In this document: positions 7,883-15,894 of the stretch, piece by piece | Layout: every line of letters starts with the position of its first letter | Position numbering within the stretch: the first letter of the stretch is position 1 | From: UBA1424 sp041654095 | GTDB taxonomy: Bacteria; Bacillota_I; Bacilli_A; RFN20; CAG-826 | Assembly: GCA_041654095.1 (NCBI GenBank) | Contig: JBAZED010000004.1 | Coordinates: 23,391 to 87,390, forward strand | DNA: 64,000 bases | Reading direction: 5' to 3' | Translations under genes and position numbers: made by a program | Notes under the pieces: generated by a model | Told to the model about the DNA's origin: nothing | Database searches by the model: none | The model's input: the letters and a program-made list of their open reading frames with translations, nothing else

Positions 7883-8854
7883 TTATGCTTCGTCGATGAC
7901 TTCATCGGCCTCATCGATCAAGTCGGTTGGAAAGACGAGGCCGATGTCTTCGGCGTTATCGACGCTGAGGATGAGAGGGGTGTCTTCAAGGACGCGGACG
8001 GGCAGTTCGCTAATCGGCTTGCCATTTAAGAGTTCGACCGCCATTTCACCAGTGATTTTTCCCAGGTCAAAGTAGCTGATGCTCAAAGTGGCGACGGCGC
8101 CTAAATCGAGATGGGCTTCTTCGCCCCCGATAATCGGAATCATCGCCGCATCTGCTTTATCTTTAACGACGTCATAGGAGGAAACAAGCGTCGAATCAGT
8201 TGGGGTGTAGAGGCCCTCGATACCGAGTCCGATCAGAGTATCCATGACCGCTCCAACTTCGTTCTTCTCTGCAAATGTTCTGAATTCAAAATCTAAACCG
8301 AATTCGGTCGCGGCGGCTAGCGCCAGATCTTTTTGTATGACGGAATTCGTCTCGGTCGCGCAGTAGATCATGCCGATTTTATCAATACCAGTGCCCAATT
8401 TGGTAAAGAGCTCGATTTGTTCGCGAACCGGATTCATGTCGCTCGTGCCGGTGATGTTGTTGTTCGGGGCAGCGGCATCATCCATCAATCCCGAGTATTC
8501 AGGGTCGGTGACGGCGGTGAAGAGAATAGGCACATCGTTGCCTTTCGTTTCGCGAGCCGATAGCAGCCCGCTGGCGGCCGGCGTAGCGATGCCCAAGACG
8601 AGATCGCTCTCACCGATTAATGTCAATGATGAAGAAGAGACGAGGGCGCCTTCCGCATTGGCGTCTTTGAGGTTGATGTCGTAATCGATGCCGGCTTCAT
8701 CAAGAGCGCTGACGAATCCGTCATAGGCGTCGTTGAGTGGGGGGACGTTAACAAATTTGAGAACGCCGATTTTGACGGCGCCTCCGTCGCAACCGCTGAG
8801 AGCGACCATCGATGTGGCGGCCAAGGCCGTCAAGACGAGACTTTTGAGTTTCAT
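7883..8854 (-). CDS. ABC transporter substrate-binding lipoprotein (ABC_sub_bind family)
   Basis: Extracellular receptor of the importer. The N-terminus is a lipoprotein signal: MKLK, a hydrophobic core, then lipobox ALSGC with the Cys at about residue 21. The mature part has the ABC_sub_bind signatures IGVLKFVNVPPL near the start, then ILFTAVTDPEYSGL and NITGTSD, the pattern seen in TrpX-like tryptophan/tyrosine receptors. The frame could open 36 bases further up at 8890, but AAAGGAG lies just before the Met at 8852-8854 and the upstream stretch overlaps the leader terminator, so 8854 is the start. The 3' order receptor-permease-ATPase is the family standard. Ligand unknown; the leader RNA upstream may report it. 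Confidence 0.92.
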   Translation of the reverse strand: MKLKSLVLTALAATSMVALSGCDGGAVKIGVLKFVNVPPLNDAYDGFVSALDEAGIDYDINLKDANAEGALVSSSSLTLIGESDLVLGIATPAASGLLSARETKGNDVPILFTAVTDPEYSGLMDDAAAPNNNITGTSDMNPVREQIELFTKLGTGIDKIGMIYCATETNSVIQKDLALAAATEFGLDFEFRTFAEKNEVGAVMDTLIGLGIEGLYTPTDSTLVSSYDVVKDKADAAMIPIIGGEEAHLDLGAVATLSISYFDLGKITGEMAVELLNGKPISELPVRVLEDTPLILSVDNAEDIGLVFPTDLIDEADEVIDEA

Positions 8855-8867
8855 ATTTTTCTCCTTT

Positions 8868-8902
8868 ATGAAATAAAACTCAGGTGGCAAACACCTGAGT
8901 TT
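8868..8902 (-). terminator. Intrinsic terminator in the importer leader, just before the receptor gene
   Basis: Minus-strand stem AAACTCAGGTG / CACCTGAGTTT (8902-8892 with 8886-8876), loop of 5 bases, followed by TATTTC. The U-tract is interrupted by one A. It lies between the alternative hairpins and the AAAGGAG ribosome site, so it can stop transcription before the coding region. Confidence 0.75.
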
Positions 8903-8990
8903 ATCTGTTTATTAACGATCAGGTGTTCACGATTAATCGTTTTCCACCTGCTATCATCACTATCTTATTTAGCGCGCTTGGAAAACGATT
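8868..8990 (-). ncRNA. Attenuator-like leader RNA (candidate riboswitch) of the ABC importer
   Basis: On the minus strand five segments can pair in two exclusive ways. A (8980-8990) and B (8935-8945) are complementary over 11 bases; B's 5' part CAGGTG (8945-8950) can instead pair with C's CACCTG (8920-8925), enclosing the small palindrome ACGATTAATCGT. C (8919-8927) is also complementary to D (8890-8898) over 9 bases, and D with E forms a perfect 11-bp terminator (8876-8902). So A:B plus C:D would be the read-through state, B:C plus D:E the terminated state. No T-box, purine, SAM, TPP, lysine, guanidine or preQ1 consensus was recognised. The pairings are seen directly; regulation is inferred. 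Confidence 0.7.
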
Positions 8991-9155
8991 TCTAAATAAT
9001 AATAGTAATAATAGGAAAAAGAGGACTTCTGAATTAAGGAATTGCGAATTGCGGTTTTCATAATTGTTACCTAGAAGGCCCTTTTATGAAATGAATTATA
9101 GACGGAATACTGTTTCTTGGGAAGAAGAATTTTTGGATATTTTCTCGCAAATCGT

Positions 9156-9183
9156 TTGAAAGGTTATTTAAATATGCTATATT
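9156..9183 (+). promoter_or_regulatory. Promoter of the alaS leader
   Basis: -35 TTGAAA (9156-9161), 16-base spacer, -10 TATATT (9178-9183). A start near 9190 would place the 5' end of the RNA directly before the first T-box stem at 9197. Bases 9000-9155, between this promoter and the divergent importer leader, hold no gene or structure I can name. Confidence 0.6.
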
Positions 9184-9194
9184 TACTACATTCA

Positions 9195-9338
9195 ATAGAG
9201 GAACTAAGCTCAACAGCGTGCCACTCCTCTGAAGCGATTAATCATCGCCGTCGGCTGCGTTAAGGCCTAATCAAGTGCATTGCGATAATGAATAAGGATG
9301 GTACCGCGAGTTAATCGTTCCTTAGTGGACGATTTTTA
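9195..9338 (+). ncRNA. T-box riboswitch (tRNA-Ala-sensing) upstream of alaS, with very short Stem I
   Basis: The T-box core TGGTACCGCG is at 9299-9308. TAAGGA (9293-9298) pairs with TCCTTA (9319-9324) to make the antiterminator; the competing terminator is AATCGTTC / GGACGATT (9313-9320 with 9327-9334) followed by TTTTT. The variable base in TGGT is U, which would pair with discriminator A of tRNA-Ala. Upstream, AGAGGA (9197-9202) and TCCTCT (9225-9230) close a Stem I of only 34 bases, with GCT (9208-9210) and GCG (9215-9217) as possible Ala specifiers. Further hairpins lie at 9234-9248 and 9278-9290. Uncharged tRNA-Ala should allow read-through into alaS. Confidence 0.88.
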
Positions 9339-9358
9339 TTTGTTGAGAGGAAAAGAAC

Positions 9359-11968
9359 ATGAAAAAACTAACAGGTAACGAGATTCGCAACGTCTGGCTC
9401 ACCTTTTTTAAGGAGCGCGGCCACAAGGTCGAAAGCGGGGTTTCCCTCATCCCTTACAAGGATCCGACACTTCTGTGGATCAACTCGGGAGTCGCCGGCC
9501 TCAAGAAGTTTTTTGACGGCAGCGAGATTCCCTCGTCGCGGAGGATTACCAACGTTCAAAAATCGATTCGCACGAACGATATCGAGAATGTCGGATATAC
9601 CGCCCGCCATCACACCTTTTTTGAGATGCTCGGCAACTTTTCAATCGGCGATTATTTCCGCGATGAAATGCTCCCTTGGGCTTTTGAAATTCTAACTTCG
9701 AATCAATATTTCGGAATGCCGAAAGACAACTTATACTTCACCTATCTACCCACCGATTTAACTACGAAGCGACTCTGGCTCAAATGCGGAGTGGCCGCCG
9801 ACCACCTCATCCCCCTCGAAGATAATTTCTGGCAGATCGGCGAAGGGCCTTGCGGTCCGAACACCGAGGTCTTCTTCGATCGCGGTTCAGCCTATGATCC
9901 ACACGGCAAGGGCGTCGAATTGCTCGCTCAGAACATCGAGAACGACCGCTACATCGAAATCTGGGGCATCGTCTTCTCGCAGTACAATGCCGTCGAGGGC
10001 GTCAAGCGCGAAGATTTCAAGGAACTGCCCAGCAAAAACATCGATACCGGAGCCGGCCTCGAGCGCATCGCTTGCGTCCTCCAAGAGACGCCGACGAACT
10101 TCGAAACCGATCTCTTTTACCCGCTGATCGAAAAGACGGTGGCCTTGGCCAAAGAGCCTTATTCAGGTTCTTTCTTAACGGCTTACCGCGTCATCGCCGA
10201 TCACATCCGGACCGTCGTCTTCGCCTTAGCCGACGGCGAGCCGTTTTCCAATGAAGGCCGCGGCTACGTCCTCCGCCGCGTTTTAAGACGCGCTATGCGC
10301 TTTGGCCGCAAGATCGGGATTGAAAAACCCTTCTTATCCACGCTTGTTCCGACCGTGGTTTCGATGATGAAGGATTTTTATCCGAATCTCATCAATCGTC
10401 AAGACTATGTCGCAAAAAGCGTCAAGGCCGAGGAAGAAAAATTCCTGAAGACGTTAAAGACCGGCGAAACCATGCTTCGCCAAATGCTGAACCAAAAGAG
10501 AATAATAACCGGCGAAGAAGCGTTTCGCCTATATGATACCTTCGGATTTCCGGTCGAGCTGACGATTGAAATCGCGAATGAAAGTTCAGCTAAAGTTGAT
10601 GTGGAGGGCTTTAATCTCGAGATGAAAAAGCAAAAAGAACGGGCTCGCCAAGCGCGCGTCGATGCGTCGAGTATGAATCAGCAGCATCACGATTTGCTGA
10701 ATTTTAAAGAGGCGAGTACCTTTGTCTACGATGATAAGAATCATAAAGCACTGGTCATCGCCCTCTTCGCCGGCGGCAATCGCGTCGAAGAATTAAATGG
10801 CGAAGGCGAAATCGTTTTGGATACGACTAATTTTTACGCCGAGAGCGGTGGCCAAATCGGCGATCAAGGTCGCCTCTATAGCCGCGATTTTGAAGCTCGC
10901 GTTTTGAATACCCATAAAGCTCCGAATAAGCAGCACCTTCACGAAATTAATGTCATCTATGGGGCGGTTCGCGTCGGCGATGAACTGCACATCGAAATCG
11001 ATCACCAGCGCCGCCACTTAACGATGCGCAACCACTCGGCGACTCACCTATTGCACAGCGCTTTAGTCGAGGTCCTCGGCAGTCATATCAGCCAGCAAGG
11101 TTCCTATGTCTCCGATGAGTATTTGCGGTTTGATTTCTCGCATTATGAAAAAATCAGCTCTGCACAATTATTGCTCATTGAAAAGCGCGTCAATGAACTG
11201 ATTGCCGCCGGAATAGATGCTTCAGTTCGCGTTTTGCCGATCAAAGAAGCGGAAAAAACGGGTGCGAAAGCCTTCTTCAGCGAAAAGTACGGCGAAGAGG
11301 TACGAGTTGTCAGTTTCGGCGACGCTTCGAGGGAATTTTGTGGCGGAACGCACGTTCGCAACACCGAAGAAATCGGGGTTTTTGTCATCGAGTCCGAGGA
11401 ATCAATCGCCGCCGGTGTCAGGCGAATTCAGGCGAGATCTTCGATTGGTGCCTATGAACTTTTAAAGAAGCGTGAAGCCCTTCTTCATAATGTCGAACAA
11501 ATCGTCGGTGCCAATTCAATTTTTGAAGTCGGCGATCGCCTGAAAGCGCTGCTCGCTGATGGAGATTTGCTAAAAGCGGAAAATGCCCGCTTGAGCGATA
11601 GGATAGCGGCCGTGACCGCCGAAGCGCTGCGCGATGCTTTCGCGACCTTTAACGGCTATCGCGTCATCGTGAAATACTTAGCTGGTTTCAAACGCGAAAT
11701 GCTGACGAAAATCGGCGATCAACTAAAAGTTGTTCATCCTGATTATGTCATCGTTTTAGCCGGTGGGGAAGACGGCGACATCGCCCTCGTCTCCTTCGTC
11801 GGTGGCCAAGCCTTAAAAGACGGCGTCAAAGCCGGAGCCATCATCAGAGATTTAGCCTCCCATCTCAATGGTTCGGGCGGTGGACGTCCCGAGATGGCGC
11901 AAGGGCAGGGCAAGAAACTCGATCAACTCAACAAAGCCTTTGAAGTTCTCAAAGAGAGTTTGAAATGA
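9359..11968 (+). CDS. alaS: Alanyl-tRNA synthetase
   Basis: Charges tRNA-Ala and edits mischarged Ser/Gly. At 869 residues it has the full layout: class II catalytic domain at the N-terminus with RHHTFFEMLGNFSIGDYF, the mid tRNA-recognition domain, the editing domain with zinc ligands in HSATHLLH and the C..H pair in FCGGTHV, and a C-terminal DHHA1 domain with GSGGGRPEMAQGQG. The ATG at 9359 follows a GAGAGG site. Controlled by the T-box upstream. The gene ends ATGA, overlapping ruvX by 4 bases, which also shows that TGA is a stop in this genome. Confidence 0.98.
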   Translation: MKKLTGNEIRNVWLTFFKERGHKVESGVSLIPYKDPTLLWINSGVAGLKKFFDGSEIPSSRRITNVQKSIRTNDIENVGYTARHHTFFEMLGNFSIGDYFRDEMLPWAFEILTSNQYFGMPKDNLYFTYLPTDLTTKRLWLKCGVAADHLIPLEDNFWQIGEGPCGPNTEVFFDRGSAYDPHGKGVELLAQNIENDRYIEIWGIVFSQYNAVEGVKREDFKELPSKNIDTGAGLERIACVLQETPTNFETDLFYPLIEKTVALAKEPYSGSFLTAYRVIADHIRTVVFALADGEPFSNEGRGYVLRRVLRRAMRFGRKIGIEKPFLSTLVPTVVSMMKDFYPNLINRQDYVAKSVKAEEEKFLKTLKTGETMLRQMLNQKRIITGEEAFRLYDTFGFPVELTIEIANESSAKVDVEGFNLEMKKQKERARQARVDASSMNQQHHDLLNFKEASTFVYDDKNHKALVIALFAGGNRVEELNGEGEIVLDTTNFYAESGGQIGDQGRLYSRDFEARVLNTHKAPNKQHLHEINVIYGAVRVGDELHIEIDHQRRHLTMRNHSATHLLHSALVEVLGSHISQQGSYVSDEYLRFDFSHYEKISSAQLLLIEKRVNELIAAGIDASVRVLPIKEAEKTGAKAFFSEKYGEEVRVVSFGDASREFCGGTHVRNTEEIGVFVIESEESIAAGVRRIQARSSIGAYELLKKREALLHNVEQIVGANSIFEVGDRLKALLADGDLLKAENARLSDRIAAVTAEALRDAFATFNGYRVIVKYLAGFKREMLTKIGDQLKVVHPDYVIVLAGGEDGDIALVSFVGGQALKDGVKAGAIIRDLASHLNGSGGGRPEMAQGQGKKLDQLNKAFEVLKESLK

Positions 11969-12414
11969 AAAAAATCATCGCCCTCGATCTCGGAACGAAG
12001 ACGTTAGGAGTGGCCATCACAGATGGTCTTCTCCTCGCCGCGCACGGTTACGAAAACTATGTTTTTGAAGAAGGCAATTATAGAAGAGCTCGCCAGCATG
12101 TTTTCGAAATCCTCGATAAGGAAGATGTCGACGAATTGTGCATCGGTTTGCCCCTTCACATGTCGGGCGAACCTTCTGCCCGTTCGGAGTCGACCTTGCG
12201 GTTCCGCGATGATATGTTAAATGAAAGACCAAACTTAAAGATAACGATGGTCGATGAGCGGATGACGAGCGTCATCGCCAACAAGCGGTTGCTGGAGGCT
12301 GATATATCCCGCCGCAAGCGGAAAGCCGTCATCGACAAGATGTCGGCTGTCGTGATTCTCGAATCGTATTTGGAAATGAGGGACCAACCGTGGTTGAACA
12401 AGACAAAAAAATAG
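11965..12414 (+). CDS. ruvX: Putative pre-16S rRNA nuclease / Holliday junction resolvase, YqgF family
   Basis: RNase H-fold protein of 149 residues of the YqgF/RuvX family, needed for 16S rRNA 5'-end maturation (and resolvase activity in some reports). LDLGTKTLGVAITD at residues 6-19 holds the first catalytic Asp, GLPLHMSGEPS is the family signature, and VDERMTSV carries the second acidic site. It overlaps alaS by 4 bases and the next gene by 25, matching the alaS-ruvX-DUF1292 order in Bacillus relatives. The small ireB gene that often sits between alaS and ruvX is missing here. Confidence 0.93.
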   Translation: MKKIIALDLGTKTLGVAITDGLLLAAHGYENYVFEEGNYRRARQHVFEILDKEDVDELCIGLPLHMSGEPSARSESTLRFRDDMLNERPNLKITMVDERMTSVIANKRLLEADISRRKRKAVIDKMSAVVILESYLEMRDQPWLNKTKK

Positions 12415-12647
12415 TAATCCAAGATGAAGACGGCAAGCGTTACGAACGCGAAATCCTCTTTACGTACGAGAGCAAAAACACGAAGAAAAAATACGTCTTT
12501 TTCTTCGATCCGCAATCGAAGGATGGCGAAGTTCAAGTCCTGCGCTATGCCGATGATGGAACGCTCGAGGAAGTCGAGAGCGATGACGAATATGGAAAAT
12601 TAGAAGATGTTTTTAATTCCTACGTGGACGAAAGCGAAGAAAAGTAG
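12390..12647 (+). CDS. DUF1292 family protein (YrzB-like)
   Basis: A small acidic protein of 85 residues with the DUF1292 pattern: IVIQDEDGKRYEREIL at the start, then YVFFFDP, an acidic middle and EYGKLEDVFNSYVDE at the end. Function of the family is unknown. The GTG start at 12390 lies inside ruvX, a 25-base overlap; this position directly downstream of ruvX is the standard one in Bacillota, which supports the call. Confidence 0.85.
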   Translation: MVEQDKKIVIQDEDGKRYEREILFTYESKNTKKKYVFFFDPQSKDGEVQVLRYADDGTLEEVESDDEYGKLEDVFNSYVDESEEK

Positions 12648-12663
12648 CGATTTTTTGATACCA

Positions 12664-12727
12664 TTCTATTTAAATAGAAAATCATAAATAATTTATTGTG
12701 GCATTATCATGTTGATGTTGTTATAAT
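12664..12727 (+). promoter_or_regulatory. greA promoter region with a 16-bp perfect palindrome
   Basis: The -10 box TATAAT is at 12722-12727; no strong -35 is visible (TTGTGG at 12696 is 20 bases away). Upstream, TTCTATTTAAATAGAA (12664-12679) is a perfect palindrome with no T-run after it, so it is not a standard terminator; it may be an operator or chance AT-rich symmetry. Confidence 0.4.
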
Positions 12728-12755
12728 CTAATTCGCTCACAAAGAGGTAACTAAT

Positions 12756-13232
12756 ATGGTAGACAATAAAGTAATTTTGACTAAAGACGGCGTCAAGAAG
12801 CTCAAGGATGAACTTCGCCATTTAATCGATGTCGAACGCCCGAGCGTCATCGAGCAATTGACCTTTGCCCGCTCCCAAGGCGATCTGAGCGAAAATGCCG
12901 ATTACGACGCGGCGCGGAGTCGCCAAGCGGAAGTCGAGGGGCGCATCAAGCAGATTGAAGACATCCTAGCAACCGCTAAAATCATCGAAGACAAACCGAA
13001 AAACACCCGGTGCGTGACCATCGGTTCGAAAGTGGCCATTCGCGATTTGCGCCGCCAGCTCGAAGCCACATATACGATCGTCGGAACGGTTGAATCAAAT
13101 CCGCGCGACGGCAAGATTTCCAACGATTCGCTACTGGGTGGTGCCCTGCTCGGAAAACAAGTCGGCGACATCGTGCTAGTCAAGATTGCCAACCCTTACG
13201 AAGTCGAGATTCTGCGGATCGAAACCGCCTAA
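12756..13232 (+). CDS. greA: Transcription elongation factor GreA
   Basis: Rescues backtracked RNA polymerase by stimulating transcript cleavage. The 158-residue length, N-terminal coiled coil (about residues 10-75) with the acidic tip SENADYDAARSRQAEVEGRI, and the C-terminal FKBP-like domain with SLLGGALLGKQVGD define the family. It has its own promoter-like -10 and an AGAGGT ribosome site, and is followed by a terminator, so it is probably a single-gene unit. Confidence 0.96.
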   Translation: MVDNKVILTKDGVKKLKDELRHLIDVERPSVIEQLTFARSQGDLSENADYDAARSRQAEVEGRIKQIEDILATAKIIEDKPKNTRCVTIGSKVAIRDLRRQLEATYTIVGTVESNPRDGKISNDSLLGGALLGKQVGDIVLVKIANPYEVEILRIETA

Positions 13233-13251
13233 ATTTCTTTTATAAAAAAAG

Positions 13252-13280
13252 AAAACGGAGGAAATTCTTCCGCTTTTTTC
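13252..13280 (+). terminator. Intrinsic terminator after greA
   Basis: CGGAGGA / TTCTTCCG-type stem (13256-13272, 7 bp with one G-U pair, 3-base loop) followed by CTTTTTT. Confidence 0.75.
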
Positions 13281-13333
13281 TTATTTGCATGAACGTATCG
13301 CTCATCCTCTTATAAATCATTAGGAGGAAGCAT

Positions 13334-13861
13334 ATGATCAAACTCATCATCGGCGTCATCATCGCCGCCATCATCTTAATCGTCATCCTGCAAAGCATCG
13401 ATCCGAGCATCGGAGGGGGGACAAACCCAATTTCGGAAGTCTATGAGATGCTGACCGTCTCAGTCTCTGGGGAGGTCGTCAAACCCGGAACTTATATCGT
13501 CGAGCTCAATTCGAGCCTCGCTGCCCTGATCGACGCCGCCTCGGGCGTGACGAGCAATGCTGATGAACTGGCTTTCGATCTCAGCTATTTGCTCGAGAAT
13601 AACCAGTCTTTTTATATCGCTCCCAAATACGATATGAGCGATGTGTGCGCCATCGAACCGATTGACAAAGTCAATATTAACACGGACAGCAAGGAAACCT
13701 TGATGACCGTCAACGGTTTCGGCGCCGCGATTTCCGACGCCGTCATCGCCTATCGCGCCGAAAATGCCTTCAAGCGCATCGAAGATATTAAAAATGTGTC
13801 GGGGATTGGCAACGCGACATTCGAAAAAATCAAAAACTACATCACGATTCGCTCGGCATGA
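13334..13861 (+). CDS. comEA: Competence protein ComEA (DNA receptor)
   Basis: Membrane-anchored DNA receptor of the natural transformation machine. One N-terminal transmembrane helix (about residues 2-21), an SLBB-like domain (about 38-98; VSGEVVKPGTYIVE), and a C-terminal helix-hairpin-helix pair (about 112-175; VNINTDSKETLMTVNGFG and VSGIGNATFEKIKNYI). The INxAs-type start of the HhH region is the ComEA hallmark. AGGAGG precedes the ATG. It overlaps comEC by 4 bases (ATGA). The full machinery is not in the window, so competence itself cannot be concluded. Confidence 0.92.
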   Translation: MIKLIIGVIIAAIILIVILQSIDPSIGGGTNPISEVYEMLTVSVSGEVVKPGTYIVELNSSLAALIDAASGVTSNADELAFDLSYLLENNQSFYIAPKYDMSDVCAIEPIDKVNINTDSKETLMTVNGFGAAISDAVIAYRAENAFKRIEDIKNVSGIGNATFEKIKNYITIRSA

Positions 13862-15876
13862 TCGCCTGTCTGATTCTCCTGTCTCTGGTCTTCGGGATGT
13901 GGTGCATCCACCTATCGTGGATTGTCCTCATCCCTTTGCTGGCGCTCGGTCTCTTCTTGAGTTTTCATCGCTTCCGCGGCAGAGGTATTCTCATATTTAG
14001 CGTGTGTGTCGCCATTGGTCTCGGCGTGTCCTTTCTAGATCGAATCGAACCTCGACCTCAAGCTTCATACCAGGGCATTGTCGTATCGAGCAAGGACAAT
14101 TACTTCATCTTGAGAAGCGGCGGCCATAAATACTACGTTGAAGAAGAGGATAACGAGCGGGAGTTAGGCGACTATTTACGGCTTAAGGGCACGCTCAGCA
14201 AACTATCCTTCCAAACATACGAAAGCCGCTTTGACTTTCAAAAATACTTAAATGACAAGGGCGTTTTTTATCAAATAAAAGCCAGTGCTGCCGAGGTCGT
14301 GTTCGCTGCTCCTCTCCGCCTCAACGCCCGCAAGGATCGCTTCTTGATGGACTTTGATGGAGAGGCGAAGACGCTGATCGACGCCCTCCTCTTTTCGCGA
14401 AAAGACTACGAATCGGAAATAATTAGTCAGGCCGACCATCTGAATCTCCTCTTCCTATTTGCGATGAGCGGCATTTACGTTCGCCTCATCCTCTCTCTTT
14501 TCGAATATCTGCTCCGCCTCAAGCTATCGGACCACACCTCGCGCTTGCTAGCTCTTCTTTTCATGGTGCCGCTCCTGCTCTTTTCGCTTGAGAGAATCGG
14601 CGTTCTCCGCGTGTTCATCGCCTATCTTTTGCGGCTGATCAACGACCGCTTTTTAAAGAGCAGATTCACTTATCTAGGCATCTTGTCGCTCATCGCTTTT
14701 TCCTTTTTAGCCTGTGACTTTCACGCCGCGTATCAAATGTCTTTTTTACTGAGCTTTGGCATCTCGTTTCTCATCGTTTTCACGCGCTCGGCCATCAATG
14801 TTTTCCGGCGCAAAAAAAGAAGGGTGATCACGGGTTTGACCGTCTTTCTCTTTCTGATTCCCATCCAAGTGAGCCTCGCTTACGAGTTCCATCTATTGCA
14901 GTTGCTCTTCCAGATGATCGCCTTACCATTTCACGTCGTTTTCTTTTTCTTGGCGATGATTGCCTTTTATGGTTTACCCCTTATTTCAGTACTCGTTTTC
15001 TTTACGAAAAGTTTCGATATCATCTATACTTTTTTGCACAGTATCGACCTCGTTATCATCGTCGGTCAGCCTTCAGACTTTTTCTATTTGCTCTATTACT
15101 CCCTCTATTTTTATATGGCTTATCTCCTCGAGGGCCATCGTCTGATGGACGCCAAAAAGGTTGGGCTTGCTCTCGCTTCAGCACTAGTGGTCTCCAGCAT
15201 CCCTTTTCAGCATATCAGCGCGCAAGCCATCCACTTCATCAACGTCGGGCAAGGCGACGCCATCCTCATCGAAAACCGCGGCCGCAATGTTCTGATCGAC
15301 ACGGGTGGGAACATGTCTTTTGATATGGCGGAGGAAGTCTTGATTCCCTTTTTCAAAAAGCATCAGATATATCATATCGATGTCCTCATCACCACGCATC
15401 ACGATCAAGATCACGATGGAGCGGTGAACTCTTTAATCGCCAATTATGAAGTTGGGGAACACGTCACCAGCCGCAATCGCTTTCCGATTCAATGCGGCGA
15501 TCTATCGATTGAAAATCTCAATCTGCTCCTCCACGATGACGATAATGATAATTCGCTTGTCCTCACCTTCGACTTTTTGGAAGCGACGTGGCTCTTGATG
15601 GGCGACGCCTCCAAAAACGTCGAGCGCGAAATCATCGCCAGCCATCCGCAACTCGATGTCGACTATCTAAAAATTGGACATCATGGTTCGAAGACGGCGA
15701 CCAGCGAGGAATTCGTGAGAGCGGTGGCGCCCGAAGTCGCGATTATCTCGGTGGGCATGCACAACTTTTACGGTCATCCGGATGACGAGGTTTTAAAGCT
15801 CTTGGCGAAGTGTGGCGTCGAAATCAGGCGGACCGATTACGAAGGAACGATTTCTTTCAATAGCGACCTTTTTTGA
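13858..15876 (+). CDS. comEC: Competence protein ComEC (DNA uptake channel with MBL domain)
   Basis: Forms the channel that passes single-stranded DNA through the membrane in transformation. 672 residues: a soluble N-terminal OB-like domain (DUF4131), a hydrophobic Competence domain with many membrane segments (about 170-440), and a C-terminal metallo-beta-lactamase domain starting HFINVGQGDAILIE with metal motif TTHHDQDHDGAV, then LLMGDAS and KIGHHGSKTATS. All metal ligands expected for an active nuclease appear present. Length is slightly below the Bacillus protein. Ends in TGA, 18 bases before holA. Confidence 0.94.
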   Translation: MIACLILLSLVFGMWCIHLSWIVLIPLLALGLFLSFHRFRGRGILIFSVCVAIGLGVSFLDRIEPRPQASYQGIVVSSKDNYFILRSGGHKYYVEEEDNERELGDYLRLKGTLSKLSFQTYESRFDFQKYLNDKGVFYQIKASAAEVVFAAPLRLNARKDRFLMDFDGEAKTLIDALLFSRKDYESEIISQADHLNLLFLFAMSGIYVRLILSLFEYLLRLKLSDHTSRLLALLFMVPLLLFSLERIGVLRVFIAYLLRLINDRFLKSRFTYLGILSLIAFSFLACDFHAAYQMSFLLSFGISFLIVFTRSAINVFRRKKRRVITGLTVFLFLIPIQVSLAYEFHLLQLLFQMIALPFHVVFFFLAMIAFYGLPLISVLVFFTKSFDIIYTFLHSIDLVIIVGQPSDFFYLLYYSLYFYMAYLLEGHRLMDAKKVGLALASALVVSSIPFQHISAQAIHFINVGQGDAILIENRGRNVLIDTGGNMSFDMAEEVLIPFFKKHQIYHIDVLITTHHDQDHDGAVNSLIANYEVGEHVTSRNRFPIQCGDLSIENLNLLLHDDDNDNSLVLTFDFLEATWLLMGDASKNVEREIIASHPQLDVDYLKIGHHGSKTATSEEFVRAVAPEVAIISVGMHNFYGHPDDEVLKLLAKCGVEIRRTDYEGTISFNSDLF

Positions 15877-15894
15877 TATATAATCAAAGAGTAG

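Noticed and set aside
8919..8957. Leader peptide MIAGGKRLIVNT as a firm feature
   Set aside because: The reading frame exists on the minus strand, but the ribosome site is poor and no regulatory codon run is present; kept only as a side note in the attenuator finding.
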